From: Callipepla californica brunnescens
Lineage: Eukaryota > Chordata > Aves > Galliformes > Odontophoridae
Assembly (NCBI GenBank): GCA_023055505.1
Contig: JALIRH010000031.1
Location: 2,440,485-2,504,484, forward strand
Direction of reading: 5' to 3'
DNA: 64,000 nt
Shown here: positions 12,652 through 24,698 of the stretch, one piece after another
How the letters are laid out: every line of letters starts with the position of its first letter
Position numbering within the stretch: the first letter of the stretch is position 1
Notes under the pieces: model-generated
The model's database searches: none
What the model was told of the DNA's origin: nothing
What the model saw: only the letters and a program-made list of their open reading frames with translations
Program-made: the position numbers and the translations under genes

Positions 12652-15600
12652 CTCATGTGGAATGTCATGTCGCTGTGTAAGTGTTTCCAGTTTATGTCAC
12701 TGTGGTGATAAGCACAATCTGTAGCTCTGATTGAGACCTCTCAGGTTTTAAAGAAAGTTGGGGAGTTAAGGAGTTATTACCAGTCTGTAGCACTGAAACC
12801 TTGTAAATCATGTCCAGAATTTAGTTCTGAATTTGCAAATAAAATCAAGAGCTTAGGAAAAACAGAATTACTTGGTTTTTGTGATCTGAGACTGTAGTGT
12901 TCACATTCTCAAAATCTTTTATGACCAAGAGGAATAAAAAATACTCTTAAAAAGGCATGAGCACTCAGTTTCAAACAGTCATATAGTCATATGGACTCCA
13001 TGAACTGATGCATTAAAAAAAAAATACTAATCTTGGGACTTTCTGTAAAACTACCCTATTTTCCTTTATTTTTTGGGACTTAGAGGAGGTCAAATAAAAA
13101 TATGAGGCAAAGGCCACAAAAAATGGCAGGATGGAAAGAATTGTCTCTCTGAGAAATTATTCATCCTTCATGAAAACTGGATCCCCAGGGTTGATGCTGC
13201 ACAGCTGGGGCAAGGGAGCAGCTGTTTTGTTAATATATTCTCTACAATTAATAAAAGAATTGCCATTCTCTCTTTTGTTGTTGTTTTGTTCTCTACTTTG
13301 TTTTTGTGTTTGTTTATTTATTTATTTATTTTTCAAATAGAATTCTAGACAGATAAAACTGCCTTAAATTTTGGTTCACTTTCTGACCTTCTGTTGCTAA
13401 GTCAGCTATTTATATACTAGTACAAGTGCTAGCAGTAGCAGCAGGAGTAGTAGCAGTAATAACAGGCATCGTACAGGCATCTTGAGAGAGTACGGCTGTA
13501 TAGGGAGATGTATTTCCATAAATACTTCTCTTCATGCATTAACAGGAACCACAGGCTGTGGAAATTCTCTCTCCTCTTTTCTCTGTCCTTTGCTGACTCC
13601 CAAAGATGTTTTGCATCAGGTTCCTGTATTTTTTCCAAGACTTCCCAGGCAGGAATCTCTCCATATGTTGACACAGACATATGAGCACTGTTTCAGTGAA
13701 TCATCAGGTGCACCAGATCTGTGATATGCCATTCATATGGATTGCTGTATCCAAGGTAAAATGGACACGTTCTGGTTGTCTGAATTCACAGATTACTGTT
13801 TTCTTAACTCTTTTTTTCTTTCTGTATGTGTGTGTGGCTTTGCTGTTTGGTGGATGATGCGGTGGACCTTTTGCCATTTCTCTGAAGGCCTCTTTTCATA
13901 TTTGCTTAGTGGCGATGGCGGGACACACACAATGACATGAGGGCAGTTTTAGTTATATCTCTGTGTTTTCCTGGAAGGAGTTTCTCCTATTGTCTCCTCT
14001 TGGGAACAAAATCAGACTAGTCAGGCATCTCAGAGAAGTGACAGCTTGTGTCCCATGTGGAACAAAGAGACACACTATTTCTGTGCCTTTACAGGTTCCA
14101 GAACTTGTAGTGGGGACTGAAATTCATCCATCTGCAGAGATAGTAAAGGAAGAAGTTTCCCACTCGTAAAAGCTGTTGTCACCCTATTCACCATATGAAT
14201 ATGCAGGGCTTTCCTGAATTAACTTGTGTTTGAGCCAGCACATGGGTTAGAGAAGAAACCAGTATAAACTTCAAAATGTGCCTGTGATGGATAAGTAATG
14301 GAGTTGTCTTGAATACAAATTTAATGCCTTATGAATCATTCTATTTTTGGAAAGAGTAACGTTGTAATCACAAACAAAGAATAAGAGTTATGAGCGTCAT
14401 ATTTTTAATAGAAAAAAAACATAAATATAACCTTGTAATTATTCTTGTGTGACTATAGCCATTGGTTAATCCTATGAATATAAGAAACTCTTTTGTACTG
14501 ATTTATTGTTCTTCTTGCATAAACAGGCGTAAAATAATGTATGCTTGTGATTGTTCGTATTGGTCTCTAATTACACTTTTGTTTGTTAACTTGGGGAATC
14601 AGTAAAGCTTAAGAAACAAATTCGTTGCTGAAGTAAATGAACTAAGCCCTCTAAGGTTACACTAGCAATAATTTGGAGTTAAATATTTAATATGGTACAC
14701 TCTTGGAACACTGTGTTCTTTTACTTATTTTTTCACTATTAGTGTTTACTGTTCCTATCCTATTATTTCACTTATTTCTGTTTTAAATACTGAAATGGTC
14801 TATCTTTTCTAATCTCTTGCTGGGGTCTGTTATGCAAGAACTTTCCCAAGATCAGTATAATGTATCACTAAATTAGATCCAAGATCTGCCACCTAAAGAC
14901 TGTTAGTTAAAATTGTCTCATTCTGGTTATCATTTTTTGTTTCTCTGTACTCCTGCATACACTGATAAGATCTTGTCAGAAAAGTCCTGGCAAGTCCAAA
15001 ACTCTAGGGAACTGATGCCGGGTTCCTCATGATGACTTACAGAGGGTCATTTCTGAGAAACTATGTCACAGGATTAAATACTTATTTCTCTGTTTTTTAC
15101 ACTAACAGGCTTGGCAAAATAGAGCATAGAATTTCATAGTCATTGTTCTTTTAATTTGGTTTTAAGTTATGAAATTCTAAAAGGTTTTGGCCATTTATGT
15201 GATTCTTAATTTCTCATTTTCTCATTCAGTTTTGCTACTGATCCCTAGCTGATCACCAAACCTACCAAAATTAGTGCAGCAAACAGCAAACATTAAAATA
15301 GTCGTAATGACTATAAGCTAGTTTTTAGGGAGAATTTCACATTATAGTTAAGAGATTCCAGACATATGCCTGACACTGAAAGCACCACGCAAAACAGAAA
15401 GCATTTCTAATGTTGTGTCTGCTTGCTAATTGCAGTCGGGCTTCCAAAGTGTCTGTCCAAAGATGCCTTATTCTTTTGTCTTTTTTCTCTCATAATAATT
15501 GGATTGCAAGTTTGAGAAAAGGTTACATATCTGACATTTTTGCTGCTAGAGCCCTTTTCCTTTCTGTCCTTCAACCATCTTTCTACCTTGTAGTCTATTA

Positions 15601-16635
15601 AATAGGAGTGTTATCATTAACATTTTCCAGTTTAAAAGTCCAAAGAAAAACACCTGACAATATGAGTGCCTTTTAAAATCTCAATCAAATTACCAGTAGT
15701 AGCTGGATGAGAGATTGTTTATTCGTTTTGATGGTAGCCCCTAGGCAATAAATGAAACCAGTGTATGTTGAAATGATGCTGGCTTACAGCAGCTGTCTAG
15801 TCATGATACCAATAGGAAATTTCTGAATTACATGATATGCTGGAACTGGGGGGCAATTCCATAAACTATTATATTCTATAAATCCATATCCCAAATGTAA
15901 CGCATACTATTCTTTTTAAAATTAAAAAACAATGGTTCAAAGATTAGCCTAGTAGAAATCTTGGAAGCCCACAGCTTTTGTACGTTAACACAAGAGGGTA
16001 TGTTTTTAATTCTAAAAAGAAAGGACTGGAAAAATACATTGAAAATTTGCCCATTGATGTAAAATCCAAACACTATGCCACACATAATTTTTATTATTGT
16101 GACACTGTTCAAATTTTTCATTTGTCTAACATTTGAAAGCATTTCTCTGCTAAGCAGCCGATAACATAATTTGCACAAGTAGTAAAGAAGCAGCACATGG
16201 TTAAAGAATAATAACAGAATGGAACCCAGCAGTGGAAAATTCCTTATAACAAATGTTTTGAAGGTTAGTGGAATTTAAAGTGACAGGGAGGAAAGCAAGG
16301 AAACCGAGTAATAGATGGTGTGTTGTATGCTGTTAAATATGGAACAGTGATGTATACTATGTTATATAGTATTTGAAGAGTTATTTGTTGCTAATATTTA
16401 AAACATTTCTGATACAAACCAAATCCTTCAGAGAAGTGTGTCTAATGAGATTCATCCTAATCCAGAGGGAACATATAATTTGTAGTTAAAATTTAGGAAG
16501 CTGAGATCACATATTGAATCAAAACAAAATTGGGATTTAATTGGGAAAATATAGTATAGGAAGAGACAAATAGAAACAAGAGAGAGAAGGGCATAGACAA
16601 AAAGGAAGCGAGAGGGCAAAGTATAGTAAGGAATA

Positions 16636-16676
16636 GGATAAGTAATAAGGATAAGTACTATTACTAAGGATAAGTA
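16636..16676. repeat. Three copies of GGATAAGTA
   Basis: GGATAAGTA at 16636, 16649 and 16668, separated by 4 and 10 bases of AT-rich sequence, at the end of a purine-rich stretch (16555-16635). Confidence 0.7.
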
Positions 16677-18942
16677 ATATGTCATAACTGCTAGGACTGA
16701 ACCCATCACCTGCTATTGAGCTCCTGTTTTGATACATCATTACTGCCTTTGCACTCTGTATTCATATATTATATACTCTGTGATCTAGTGTTGTAAGTGG
16801 GCATGCCATTACCCCTGCTTTAACTCCAGAATTTCTTTTATGCAAAAAGATTTTGTTTATAATAGCTTTGTGTCCAGTCCCTTTTTAGCACCGTCACAAA
16901 GCAGCAGTTCATGTGAGGTAAGTGAGGGCAGCTGGATGTGCCAGCATCACTGGGGAAGAAGCAGTCATCTTGTGTAGGAGAGACAGAGGGCTTGAGGGGC
17001 ATTAAAAATGCTTTGCTCAGCCTACATGGTTTGACTAGGTAGGAAGCAAACCAAAGAACTCATCCCCCATGAAGAAAGGACAAGACGGACAGCAGATTGC
17101 TCAGCATTTCTGAGAAGGGGAAGGAGAGGCATGGTAATGGCCCAGTTAATCTGACTCGAGGTCAGGGCTGGAAATCTTGATTGCATGTTACCGCTCTTAG
17201 GGGTTTGCACTGTGTCTGGGGGCACGTGCTTCTACTTTTTGTCTCCTTGTCTTCACACCAGTAAAATGTGAACAGTGGTACTTGTTTCTTTTATAGGTCT
17301 TTTCCAATGCTTAGTTCGTGAATGTTTTTGAAATATGCAAAAGCCCTGGAAACGTCACCTACTCTGAATCCCACTGTTCATACATTAGAAAGTCATTACA
17401 TTCACTGTACAGATGGCAAGTTTAGACTGTGGTTAATTTCATAAATACAGCAGTGTGAACATTTCCAAGCAATACACAGAATAAAAGCATTAAGGCAGGT
17501 AAGTAGATTCCTTGGAACTGGGCCCCGAGAGCCTTCAAGTGCCATTGTATGTGAATGGATAGACAGACAGGCTGGCAGGTGGATAATTGCAGGCACAAGG
17601 GAAAGACATCAAGGGAGAGTGTATGTTATGTATCATAGTACCTAATAATGTAGTTTTACTTTAGTGACAGCAAATGGACACTTTTAAATCCACTATGTCT
17701 GAAAGAGCAGGAGGGTTGGTGAGCGGAAGGAAGAGGAGGAGGGTGAGTAGGATGTGATAGTAACCTGATGTCTGTTTGCATGTTAGCCTTTAGTACACTC
17801 AGGCTCTGAAGGAAAGAGTTGGGCCATGTTAAGGTGAAGTGCGTCCCTCTGAATGTTTTCGTACTGCTTGTGAGTTCCAGACATTAGGCTGAGATGAGGG
17901 TACAGGGCCGTGGGGCAGGAGGTGAGTGCCAGGGCACGCTCATGCAGACACTTGTTACAATGCAAATTCCAGGATTCGTCTCTGTTTTAATTTGTTTCTC
18001 CTTCATCCCACCATTTGCTTTTCTCTCTTACATGCCTGAAGCTCTGGCTGGCCTTAGAGGGGTTGGAGGAGGTCAGTGCCAATGAAGGACCATTGAACCC
18101 GTGTCACTGGGAACAGCTCTGCCTGTGGGCTGGCGCTGCCCCTGAGGCAGGCAGATGCCTGTGGGTTGTATCTTACGGTCATGGCAAGCCACATGAATGG
18201 GATGCATTTGTGTTGAGGAAGAGGCTTATAGTTTTAATTACAGTAAACTTTCTTCTATACCAGACCTAGTGCACTGAATGCTGTATCCCAGGCTGTTCTC
18301 AGACATACCATCTGCAATTCTTCAGACACTTTCAGCTGCAAGTTTTTCAGAGTGTTTGATTACAGGTTCTTAACTGCTGCTCATCTCCTGCTGATACTGC
18401 ACAAAACCTGCCAAAAGCCTTCTTTTGTAGATAGAGTTGAATCTGGATTACTTTCCAGACATTCTGTCAAGAAATTATACAGCACATAAGCTCCAGAAAG
18501 CAGGTTTTGTTTCCATGGCCATTTCTATATAGGCTTTTGTCTACTTTTATCCGCATATGGTTTGTTTCCCTGAAAAAACAATTCAGATCATTCAAATGTA
18601 CATTTCAAATGAGTATGCTTACAGAGGATAATAGTTGCTTTATTTTACACACAGATCTTTGTGTTTCAGTGTGGCTAGGTGCTTCCTTTTACTATTGCTA
18701 AACGTTAGGAATAGTCCGAAAGAAAAATAAACATGCTTATCAATTTTCACAAAATTTGGCATTTATTTTGTAATTATTAGTTTCTGTCTAAATAAAGGTA
18801 TTGATCTTGTAGAGTTGTTATTCAGGTCATATGCTTGAGCTAATTTAAATGGTAATGGTAATGTAAGTGGGATAATATCTCAGCCTCACGCTGCTCACTA
18901 ATCTGTAGCAACCAACACTTTTATCTCTTCTTCTCTCCCCAG

Positions 18943-19086
18943 CACTGCAGTGATAACACTCACCATTGCCAATCAGATATGAATATTGTAGGTGCTTGGA
19001 AGAGAGGTTACACTGGAAAGAATGTCGTGGTGACCATCTTGGATGACGGCATCGAAAGAAACCATCCAGACTTGATGCAAAATTAC
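18943..19086 (+). CDS. PCSK5: PCSK5 coding exon with catalytic Asp
   Basis: A 144-bp exon, 48 codons, phase 0 at both ends. The acceptor is a strong pyrimidine tract ending CCCCAG, and the donor is TAC|GTGAGT. It encodes HCSDNTHHC, then DMNIVGAWKRGYTGKN, then VVVTILDDGIERNHPDLMQNY. The first D of LDDG (residue 34 of this exon) is the expected Asp of the Asp-His-Ser triad; the second D, by analogy with furin, lines the S2 pocket. HPDL supplies a conserved Asp that in furin binds calcium. The exon opens at the start of the mature catalytic domain, after the Trp-Tyr-Met region, which must lie on an upstream exon outside the window. Compared with the human protein as I remember it, THHC replaces THPC and NIVGAW replaces NIEGAW; both are peripheral. 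Identity as a convertase exon is essentially certain. Confidence 0.97.
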
Positions 19087-19150
19087 GTGAGTGTCTGCAG
19101 TTTGATCTGCTGCTTTATTATTAACTTGCAATGAATTTGGTTAGATTTAT

Positions 19151-19203
19151 AGAAAGATGGAGGGAGGGAGGAATGAAGGAAGGAAAGAAAGAAAAAAAGA
19201 AGT
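19151..19203. repeat. Purine-rich GGGA/GGAA/GAAA tract
   Basis: GGAGGGAGGGAGG followed by GGAA and GAAA units with two T interruptions, 65 bases downstream of the donor of the catalytic Asp exon. Confidence 0.85.
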
Positions 19204-20081
19204 TTCTTAAGAGGGTTTCCTCAAATTTAACATTGATGGGAGGAAAAAAGATGAATTTTGGTAATTTGAATTCCTTTAGTTTGAAAGTATAGTGAATCTG
19301 AATGTCTTTAGTAGCTTAGTGCTATGTTTCTGATGGATTGTAGTTAATAATCAGATGGGTTTTTTTTATCTTTTCTGTAATTATTTTACCAAATATCTTC
19401 ACATTCTCAGAACTTAGGAATGGAATACACTGCTTTCCATTAACATGAGCAGCTGAAGTCCGTTCTTGACCAATTCATTTAGCTAGCAAGACAGTAGCTC
19501 TTTCAAAGGCTGTAATGTTAGGCGAATCCTTCCTTGCATTTATTTTTAAAGCTATTTATCTTACTGCTAGAAACAATATTAAAGGAAAAGGATATGACTC
19601 ACTCAATTAAAAACAGGTGTAGAATATTTTGGAGTCTTTATAGTAAATCTCTCTACATTTCAATGAGCCTCCTCCCAGTTTGGAGTAGGAAAAGATCTGT
19701 GTGCTTTTTTTTTCAGTCTTTACTATGTCATATTTTTCATGTCACTTCAGAAGGTTTCTGTTTGGTTGTGATTCATCATATTTAATGATTGTTTTAATAT
19801 ACCTTGGAAGGATTGCAAAATGTTAGGAGAAGCTGCTTCTCCAGTGGGTGACTTCTGTTAACATCAGAGTTTAAAGATGCTCAGTGTGTCAGGGCCGTGC
19901 TTTGCTGGAATGATTTTTCCTGAGCTTCAAAAATAGGCATTACCTGAAAGCACTTGACCTTAGCAACCTTATTATTTCTCTCAGAAGAAGTGTATGAACA
20001 CTACATTCACAGAAAATAAGGAAAAAGAAATGTAGTTGTGTTAAGTATAGCTGTTGAAGATGACTACTGCAAAGCAAGTAG

Positions 20082-20235
20082 GATAGTAAGGCACTGGCAC
20101 AGGCTGTGCAGAGAAGCTATGAATGTTCTAGCCCTGGAGATGTTCAAGGTCTGTTCTGGTGTGTTGCAGACCTGCCTAAGGCAGGGGGTTGGAACAAGAT
20201 GAACTTTAAGTTTCCTTCCAATTCAAGCCTTTTTT
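20082..20235 (+). mobile_element. CR1 LINE, short 3' fragment
   Basis: About 150 bp, sense to PCSK5. Blocks GGCACTGGCACAGGCTGTGC, CCTGGAGATGTTCAAGG and GGTTGGAACAAGATGA are CR1 3' UTR in plus orientation. The octamer tail has decayed. Confidence 0.82.
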
Positions 20236-21471
20236 ACCAGGTAGCATACCACCTTGACAAAATGTTCAAGAGATAAACGTGACGGTAACATCCTTAACAA
20301 TACATGAAGAACTACAATCATATCCTAGTTTAAATCCATTTATTTTAAATTAGCTATACTTATACCTGTATCTTTCCTTATGCTGCATGTGGAACTTAGA
20401 TCTGAAATAAATTTGGGGACTGCGTAAACAAAAATGACAGCCTTTTGCCCTATTTGTCAGTATATGGTTGATCCTAATGCATGTGACATCTTTCCCTTTA
20501 ATCACTGAAGTTTTCTAAACAAACCAAACATAACTTTGCCCCTTCACTGAATGACCTAGATTGTATCATGTGTCACTTCATCCCAGTACTGTCCTTCCAC
20601 TGAATTTAAAGCAGCTATTTATTCCCCTACGTCTCCTCTCTCCTTTTCCTCTTGCCAAGAAGGAATTCCCCTAAAGCAGTACACATTGCTTGTTTGATGA
20701 CAAATGCCTTCTATATGTCAGATTATTGCTGGTGTGACTGCAAACAGGAATATTTGAGGTGAATGTGGTAACTGGTTTTGAAAAAAAGAAGAGATTAAAA
20801 AGAGCTGCCTGCCGTGTCAACACACTGCATGCTACCATACGGATTAATGGGAGCCATACAAACCAGCAGCTATTTACTCTATAAACTATTTTCAGCTGGA
20901 AGAATCTTGGTAAAATGTGGAGCAAAAGTGTGCAGATATCATAGCTATAATTGAAACAGTTATAGTCCCAGATAAATGGGAATGCAGTTTATGTTGCATT
21001 TCAAGCTGTATTTTTTATAACAATATCCTTAAGAAAATTACATTGTTCCTTGAAACTGTGGCTGAAATTTCGATCATTGTCTTGCGAAGAATCTGTATTG
21101 AATCTTGAAATATTTAACAAAATCTGAATTTTGAGAATGACCTCTTCTAAGTTCCAAAAGTTTCTTAGAAGGAATATAGTCTTCTTGCTTAATTAAATGA
21201 TGCTTTCTTCTCTACAACTAGAACTATGTGTTTTCAGAGCATCCATATTCTTCCCTTTTCCAAAAATAAAATAAAAACTGTAAACGATGTAATTATTAAA
21301 TATACAATCCTTTCCTTGTAAAAAAAAAAAAAAAATGCGATCATCATAGAACCACAGGAATGTCAGTTAACCTAATTACTCTCTTGTAGAAACCTGCTGA
21401 AGAATTTATAGGCCATATGACTCAGTGGCTAATTAATGAGAAACTGGTTTTCTTTCTCCTGTTGGCTACAG

Positions 21472-21548
21472 GATTCGCAGGCCAGTTTTGATGTCAATGG
21501 AAATGATTTTGACCCTATGCCTCGGTACGATGCCAGCAACGAGAACAA
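21472..21548 (+). CDS. PCSK5: PCSK5 coding exon, substrate-pocket loop
   Basis: A 77-bp exon with acceptor GGCTACAG and donor AACAA|GTAAGG, a near-consensus 5' splice site. It enters in phase 0 and leaves after two bases of a Lys codon, completed by the first base of the next exon. It encodes DSQASFDVNGND, then FDPMPRYDASNEN. DVNGND and the PRYDASNEN stretch just before HGTR are conserved across the PCSK5/PCSK6/furin branch. In furin the residues immediately before the catalytic His contribute to the S2 pocket; here they are E and N, as I recall for PCSK5 of other vertebrates. Reading straight through the donor gives an immediate TAA, so the exon end is well defined. It lies 2,385 bp after the previous exon and 24,337 bp before the next. 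Confidence 0.96.
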
Positions 21549-22269
21549 GTAAGGCACTATGACACTTAAAGATATTTTCAGTTTCATTCGTCAAGGAAAG
21601 AATACCAGCTCTGCTCTGAAAGCATAGGAAACTTGAATGCTAATAAAGAAGTGTGCTTTGCATTTAAATATTTGTGAAATATGTATTTATGTCTCTTCCT
21701 TGCACACTTCATGACACTTGCTCTTTGAATGCATTTGAAGCAATCCAAAACCACATAAAAATAGTTTGAAAATTCTGTGTGTGTGAAATGAACAATTTTC
21801 AATCCTTTTGGGATGCAGAATATGAGGAGTGACTCTTACCATTCTTATATTCCATCTCCGTGAATTATTGGCAGGTTGTTATGTGTGGTAACTGTCTTGG
21901 CTTCTGACTTCCTTGAATTTCAGAGACTTTCTGTTTTGAAGAAATATGTAAGTTAGTAAGATTTCACTTTCTAATATAACCAGTCTTTTAACCTCATGGA
22001 GATTTTATATGCAGAAGTTTGCTAGAAACTATATAGAGCACTAATAGCAATTCCAGCTAGCTGTAATATTGGTGTTATATGACTGGCTGAATATATCTGC
22101 ATAAGTGATGTATTTCTCCTTCAGAACATAGCTTCCTGGTATTTGTTATTCTAATACTGTTCTTTGGATTGTGGAGGCTAGGAAAGAAGTTGGTGTGAAC
22201 AGCTCACCTCAGGTAGCAGGTTTCTTTTCTGATGCAATGCGTACTTGAGGGCAGGTGTTTTTGTGTTTG

Positions 22270-22311
22270 TTTTTTTGTTTTGTTTTGTTTTGTTTTGTTT
22301 TGTTTTGTTTT
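22270..22311. repeat. (TTTTG)n microsatellite
   Basis: Seven consecutive GTTTT units after a T-rich lead. Confidence 0.95.
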
Positions 22312-23619
22312 ACTGCTTCTCTGATAGAAAAAAATACCTTTATGTGGAATCATATGTATTAGAGGAATCCTGCTAGCTGTTTTCTCGAGGTTTGGGTTTT
22401 TGTTGTTGTGGAAAGCAGTTAATACTACTTGCTTTCAGAAGGCAGAATACAAGAGGTGAAACTGTCTTTTACACAGATCAAATACTTTTGAATTTGTATA
22501 GGGATTTTTTGTTTTTTTTTTCCCTGCAATCCTGGAAACTTTCTCAAGGAGAATGTAGCAGGTATTAGTTAAATCACTGAGAGTCAACAGAAAACTGAGC
22601 TTTAACTTGACTGGGGGAACCAATTAGTGCAAACTTGGACCACACTTTGATGCAAGAATGCCCTTCTTCCCAACATAGAAGGAAAAATACATAAACATGC
22701 TAAGGAGTGGAACCCTAGTGTTTCTAGCTACCCGTTACATACAGATGGAGTGAATCTCAAGGAAGGAATTGTTGTAGCTGCTTTCTTAAGATAAAATAAC
22801 CATAAAAACTTCAGGTGTTTTCTGGTGAATATTTGTTTGCCTGGTCAGCATGATCCTTTCTGAAAGGAAATATATAAGAATTTAGCTCTTAGAAGAGCAT
22901 GGAAATAAATATTCATGCATACATAACTAGAAATCCAGTTTAACATAAGAAAGTATTATGTTGGTGTTAATTTGAATCATAATAGTTTATTTATTGTTGG
23001 CTTCAATCAGCATATGTTCTCACTTAGTTGTTCTTATTTGATTCTTTTTGCTTATTGCCAAATATTTTTGTTTAGGAACAAGTACATATAAGAACTATTT
23101 CTTCCCTCTTTGCCCCTTAGACATAACTTTCTCATCCTCTTTTAATAAAGAATCTCAGTTTACTGAATCATATCTGTCTCCTTTTCACTAGAAATCTCCT
23201 GGAGCAAAGGTACCATGAGAGTGTAAATAGATAAATTCAATAACACCCTTCGCTTTGAAATGTATAAACATGCTGCACGTGCAGTCTAGTTTAAGTTTAT
23301 ACAAGGAAGAAAACATTGATGTGGAACAAATGGTAGAAAGACCTAGTGGCTGTATTGACTCACTTAGTGACAAGCCAAGAATTTCAGAACCAGATGCTTG
23401 TAATGAAAATGCTAATACCATGCTGAAGTTTTTAGGAGATATCCTCAAGACAAACGTTCTTTGAAACAGAGGAATAAATAAAAAAGGTCCATCAACTCTT
23501 CTTTCCAATTCTTTTTTTCCTAACTGAAGAATTTCATGTGCTGTTATTATTCTATCTTTGGAGGTGACCTGTCATTGGTGTAAAAAAGGTTAGAATCAGC
23601 AAATGTGCTATGAATTTTT

Positions 23620-24698
23620 AGAATCAGAGAATCATAGAATCACCAAGGTTGAGAAGACCTAAAAGATCATCCAGTCCAACTGCTCACCTATCACCAGTTG
23701 CTCCCACTAAACTATGTCCCTCATCACAACATCCAGTCGTTCCTTGAACACCCCCAGGGTCAGTGACTCCACCACCTACCTGGGCCGTCCATTCCAGTGC
23801 CTGACCAGCCTTTCAGTGAAGAAGTATTTCCTAATGTCCAGCCTGAATCTCCCTTGGCATAGTTTGAAGCCATTCCTTCTAGTCCTATCACTAATTACAC
23901 GAGAGAAGAGGCTGACCCCCAGCTCACTACAACCTCCCTTCAGGAAGTTACAGTGAGCAAGCAGGTCTCCCCTGAGCCTTCTCTTCTCCAGGCTGAACAA
24001 TACCAGCTCCTTCAGCCTCTCCCCATAAGCCCTGTGCTCCAGACCCCTCACCAGCCTTGTTGGCCTTCTTAGAACACGATCCAGGACCCTCAATGTCTTT
24101 CCTGCAGTGAGGGGCCCAAAACTGGACACAGTACTCAAGGTGCAGCCTCACCAGTGCTGAGTACAGGGGGACAATCACCTCTCTGCTCCTGCTGGCAACA
24201 CTGTTTCTGATGCAGGCCAGGGTGCCCTTGGCCTTCTTGGCCACCTGGGCGCACTGGTGGCTCATGTTGAGCCGAGCATCAATCAATACCCCCAGGTCCA
24301 TTTCCTCTACACAGTCTTCCAGCCATTCCTCCTCAAGCCTGTAGTGTTGCCTGGGGTTGTTGTGGCCAAAGCTCAGAACCCAGCATTTGGTCTTGTTGAA
24401 CTTCATCCCATTGGCTTCAGCCCAGCTCTCCAGCCGGTCCAGATCCCTCTGTAAGGCCTCGCTACCCCCTGTCAGACCAACACCAGCCAATTTGGTGTCA
24501 TCCGCAAACTTTCTGAGGGTACACTTGATGCCCTCATTCAGGTCATTGATAAAGATATTGAAGAGGACAGGCCCAAGCACCAACACCTGGTAAACACCAC
24601 TCATGACTGGTCGCCAGCTGGATTTAATTCCATTCACCACTACTCTCTGGGACCAGCCCTCCAGCCAGATCCTCACCCAGCCAACAGTGTACCTGTCC
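23620..24698 (-). mobile_element. CR1 LINE, best preserved copy of the window
   Basis: About 1.08 kb ending in GAATCATAGAATCACCAAGG. The minus strand keeps an open frame of 242 codons from 24676: RT motif [16 protein letters not shown], then [10 protein letters not shown] with the catalytic FADD box at residues 57-60, then [20 protein letters not shown] at about residue 168. A second frame, shifted near 24060, continues with [17 protein letters not shown] and [18 protein letters not shown]. It is 5'-truncated inside the RT domain, so it cannot move on its own. Antisense to PCSK5. Confidence 0.95.

Larger units (their letters stand above)
1..18942 (+). other. PCSK5: PCSK5 intron, 3' part
   Basis: No exon was recognised here. 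The stretch ends in a good acceptor at 18942. It contains the CR1 pieces listed separately at about 1.3, 3.7-5.1, 7.3-8.3, 10.1-10.6 and 11.1-12.7 kb, plus simple pyrimidine and A tracts. I read 1-1276, 1533-3722, 5096-7279, 8285-10006, 10643-11122 and 12652-18942 and saw nothing supportable as a gene or known repeat. A GGATAAGTA motif occurs three times at 16636-16676. The previous PCSK5 exon (Lys-Arg prodomain cleavage site and the segment ending Trp-Tyr-Met) was looked for and not seen. Confidence 0.8.
19087..21471 (+). other. PCSK5: PCSK5 intron between Asp exon and pocket-loop exon
   Basis: A 2,385-bp GT-AG intron of phase 0. It contains a purine-rich tract starting 65 bases after the donor (19151-19203), a short + strand CR1 3' end (20082-20235) and an A15 run near 21320. 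No other feature was seen. Confidence 0.93.
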
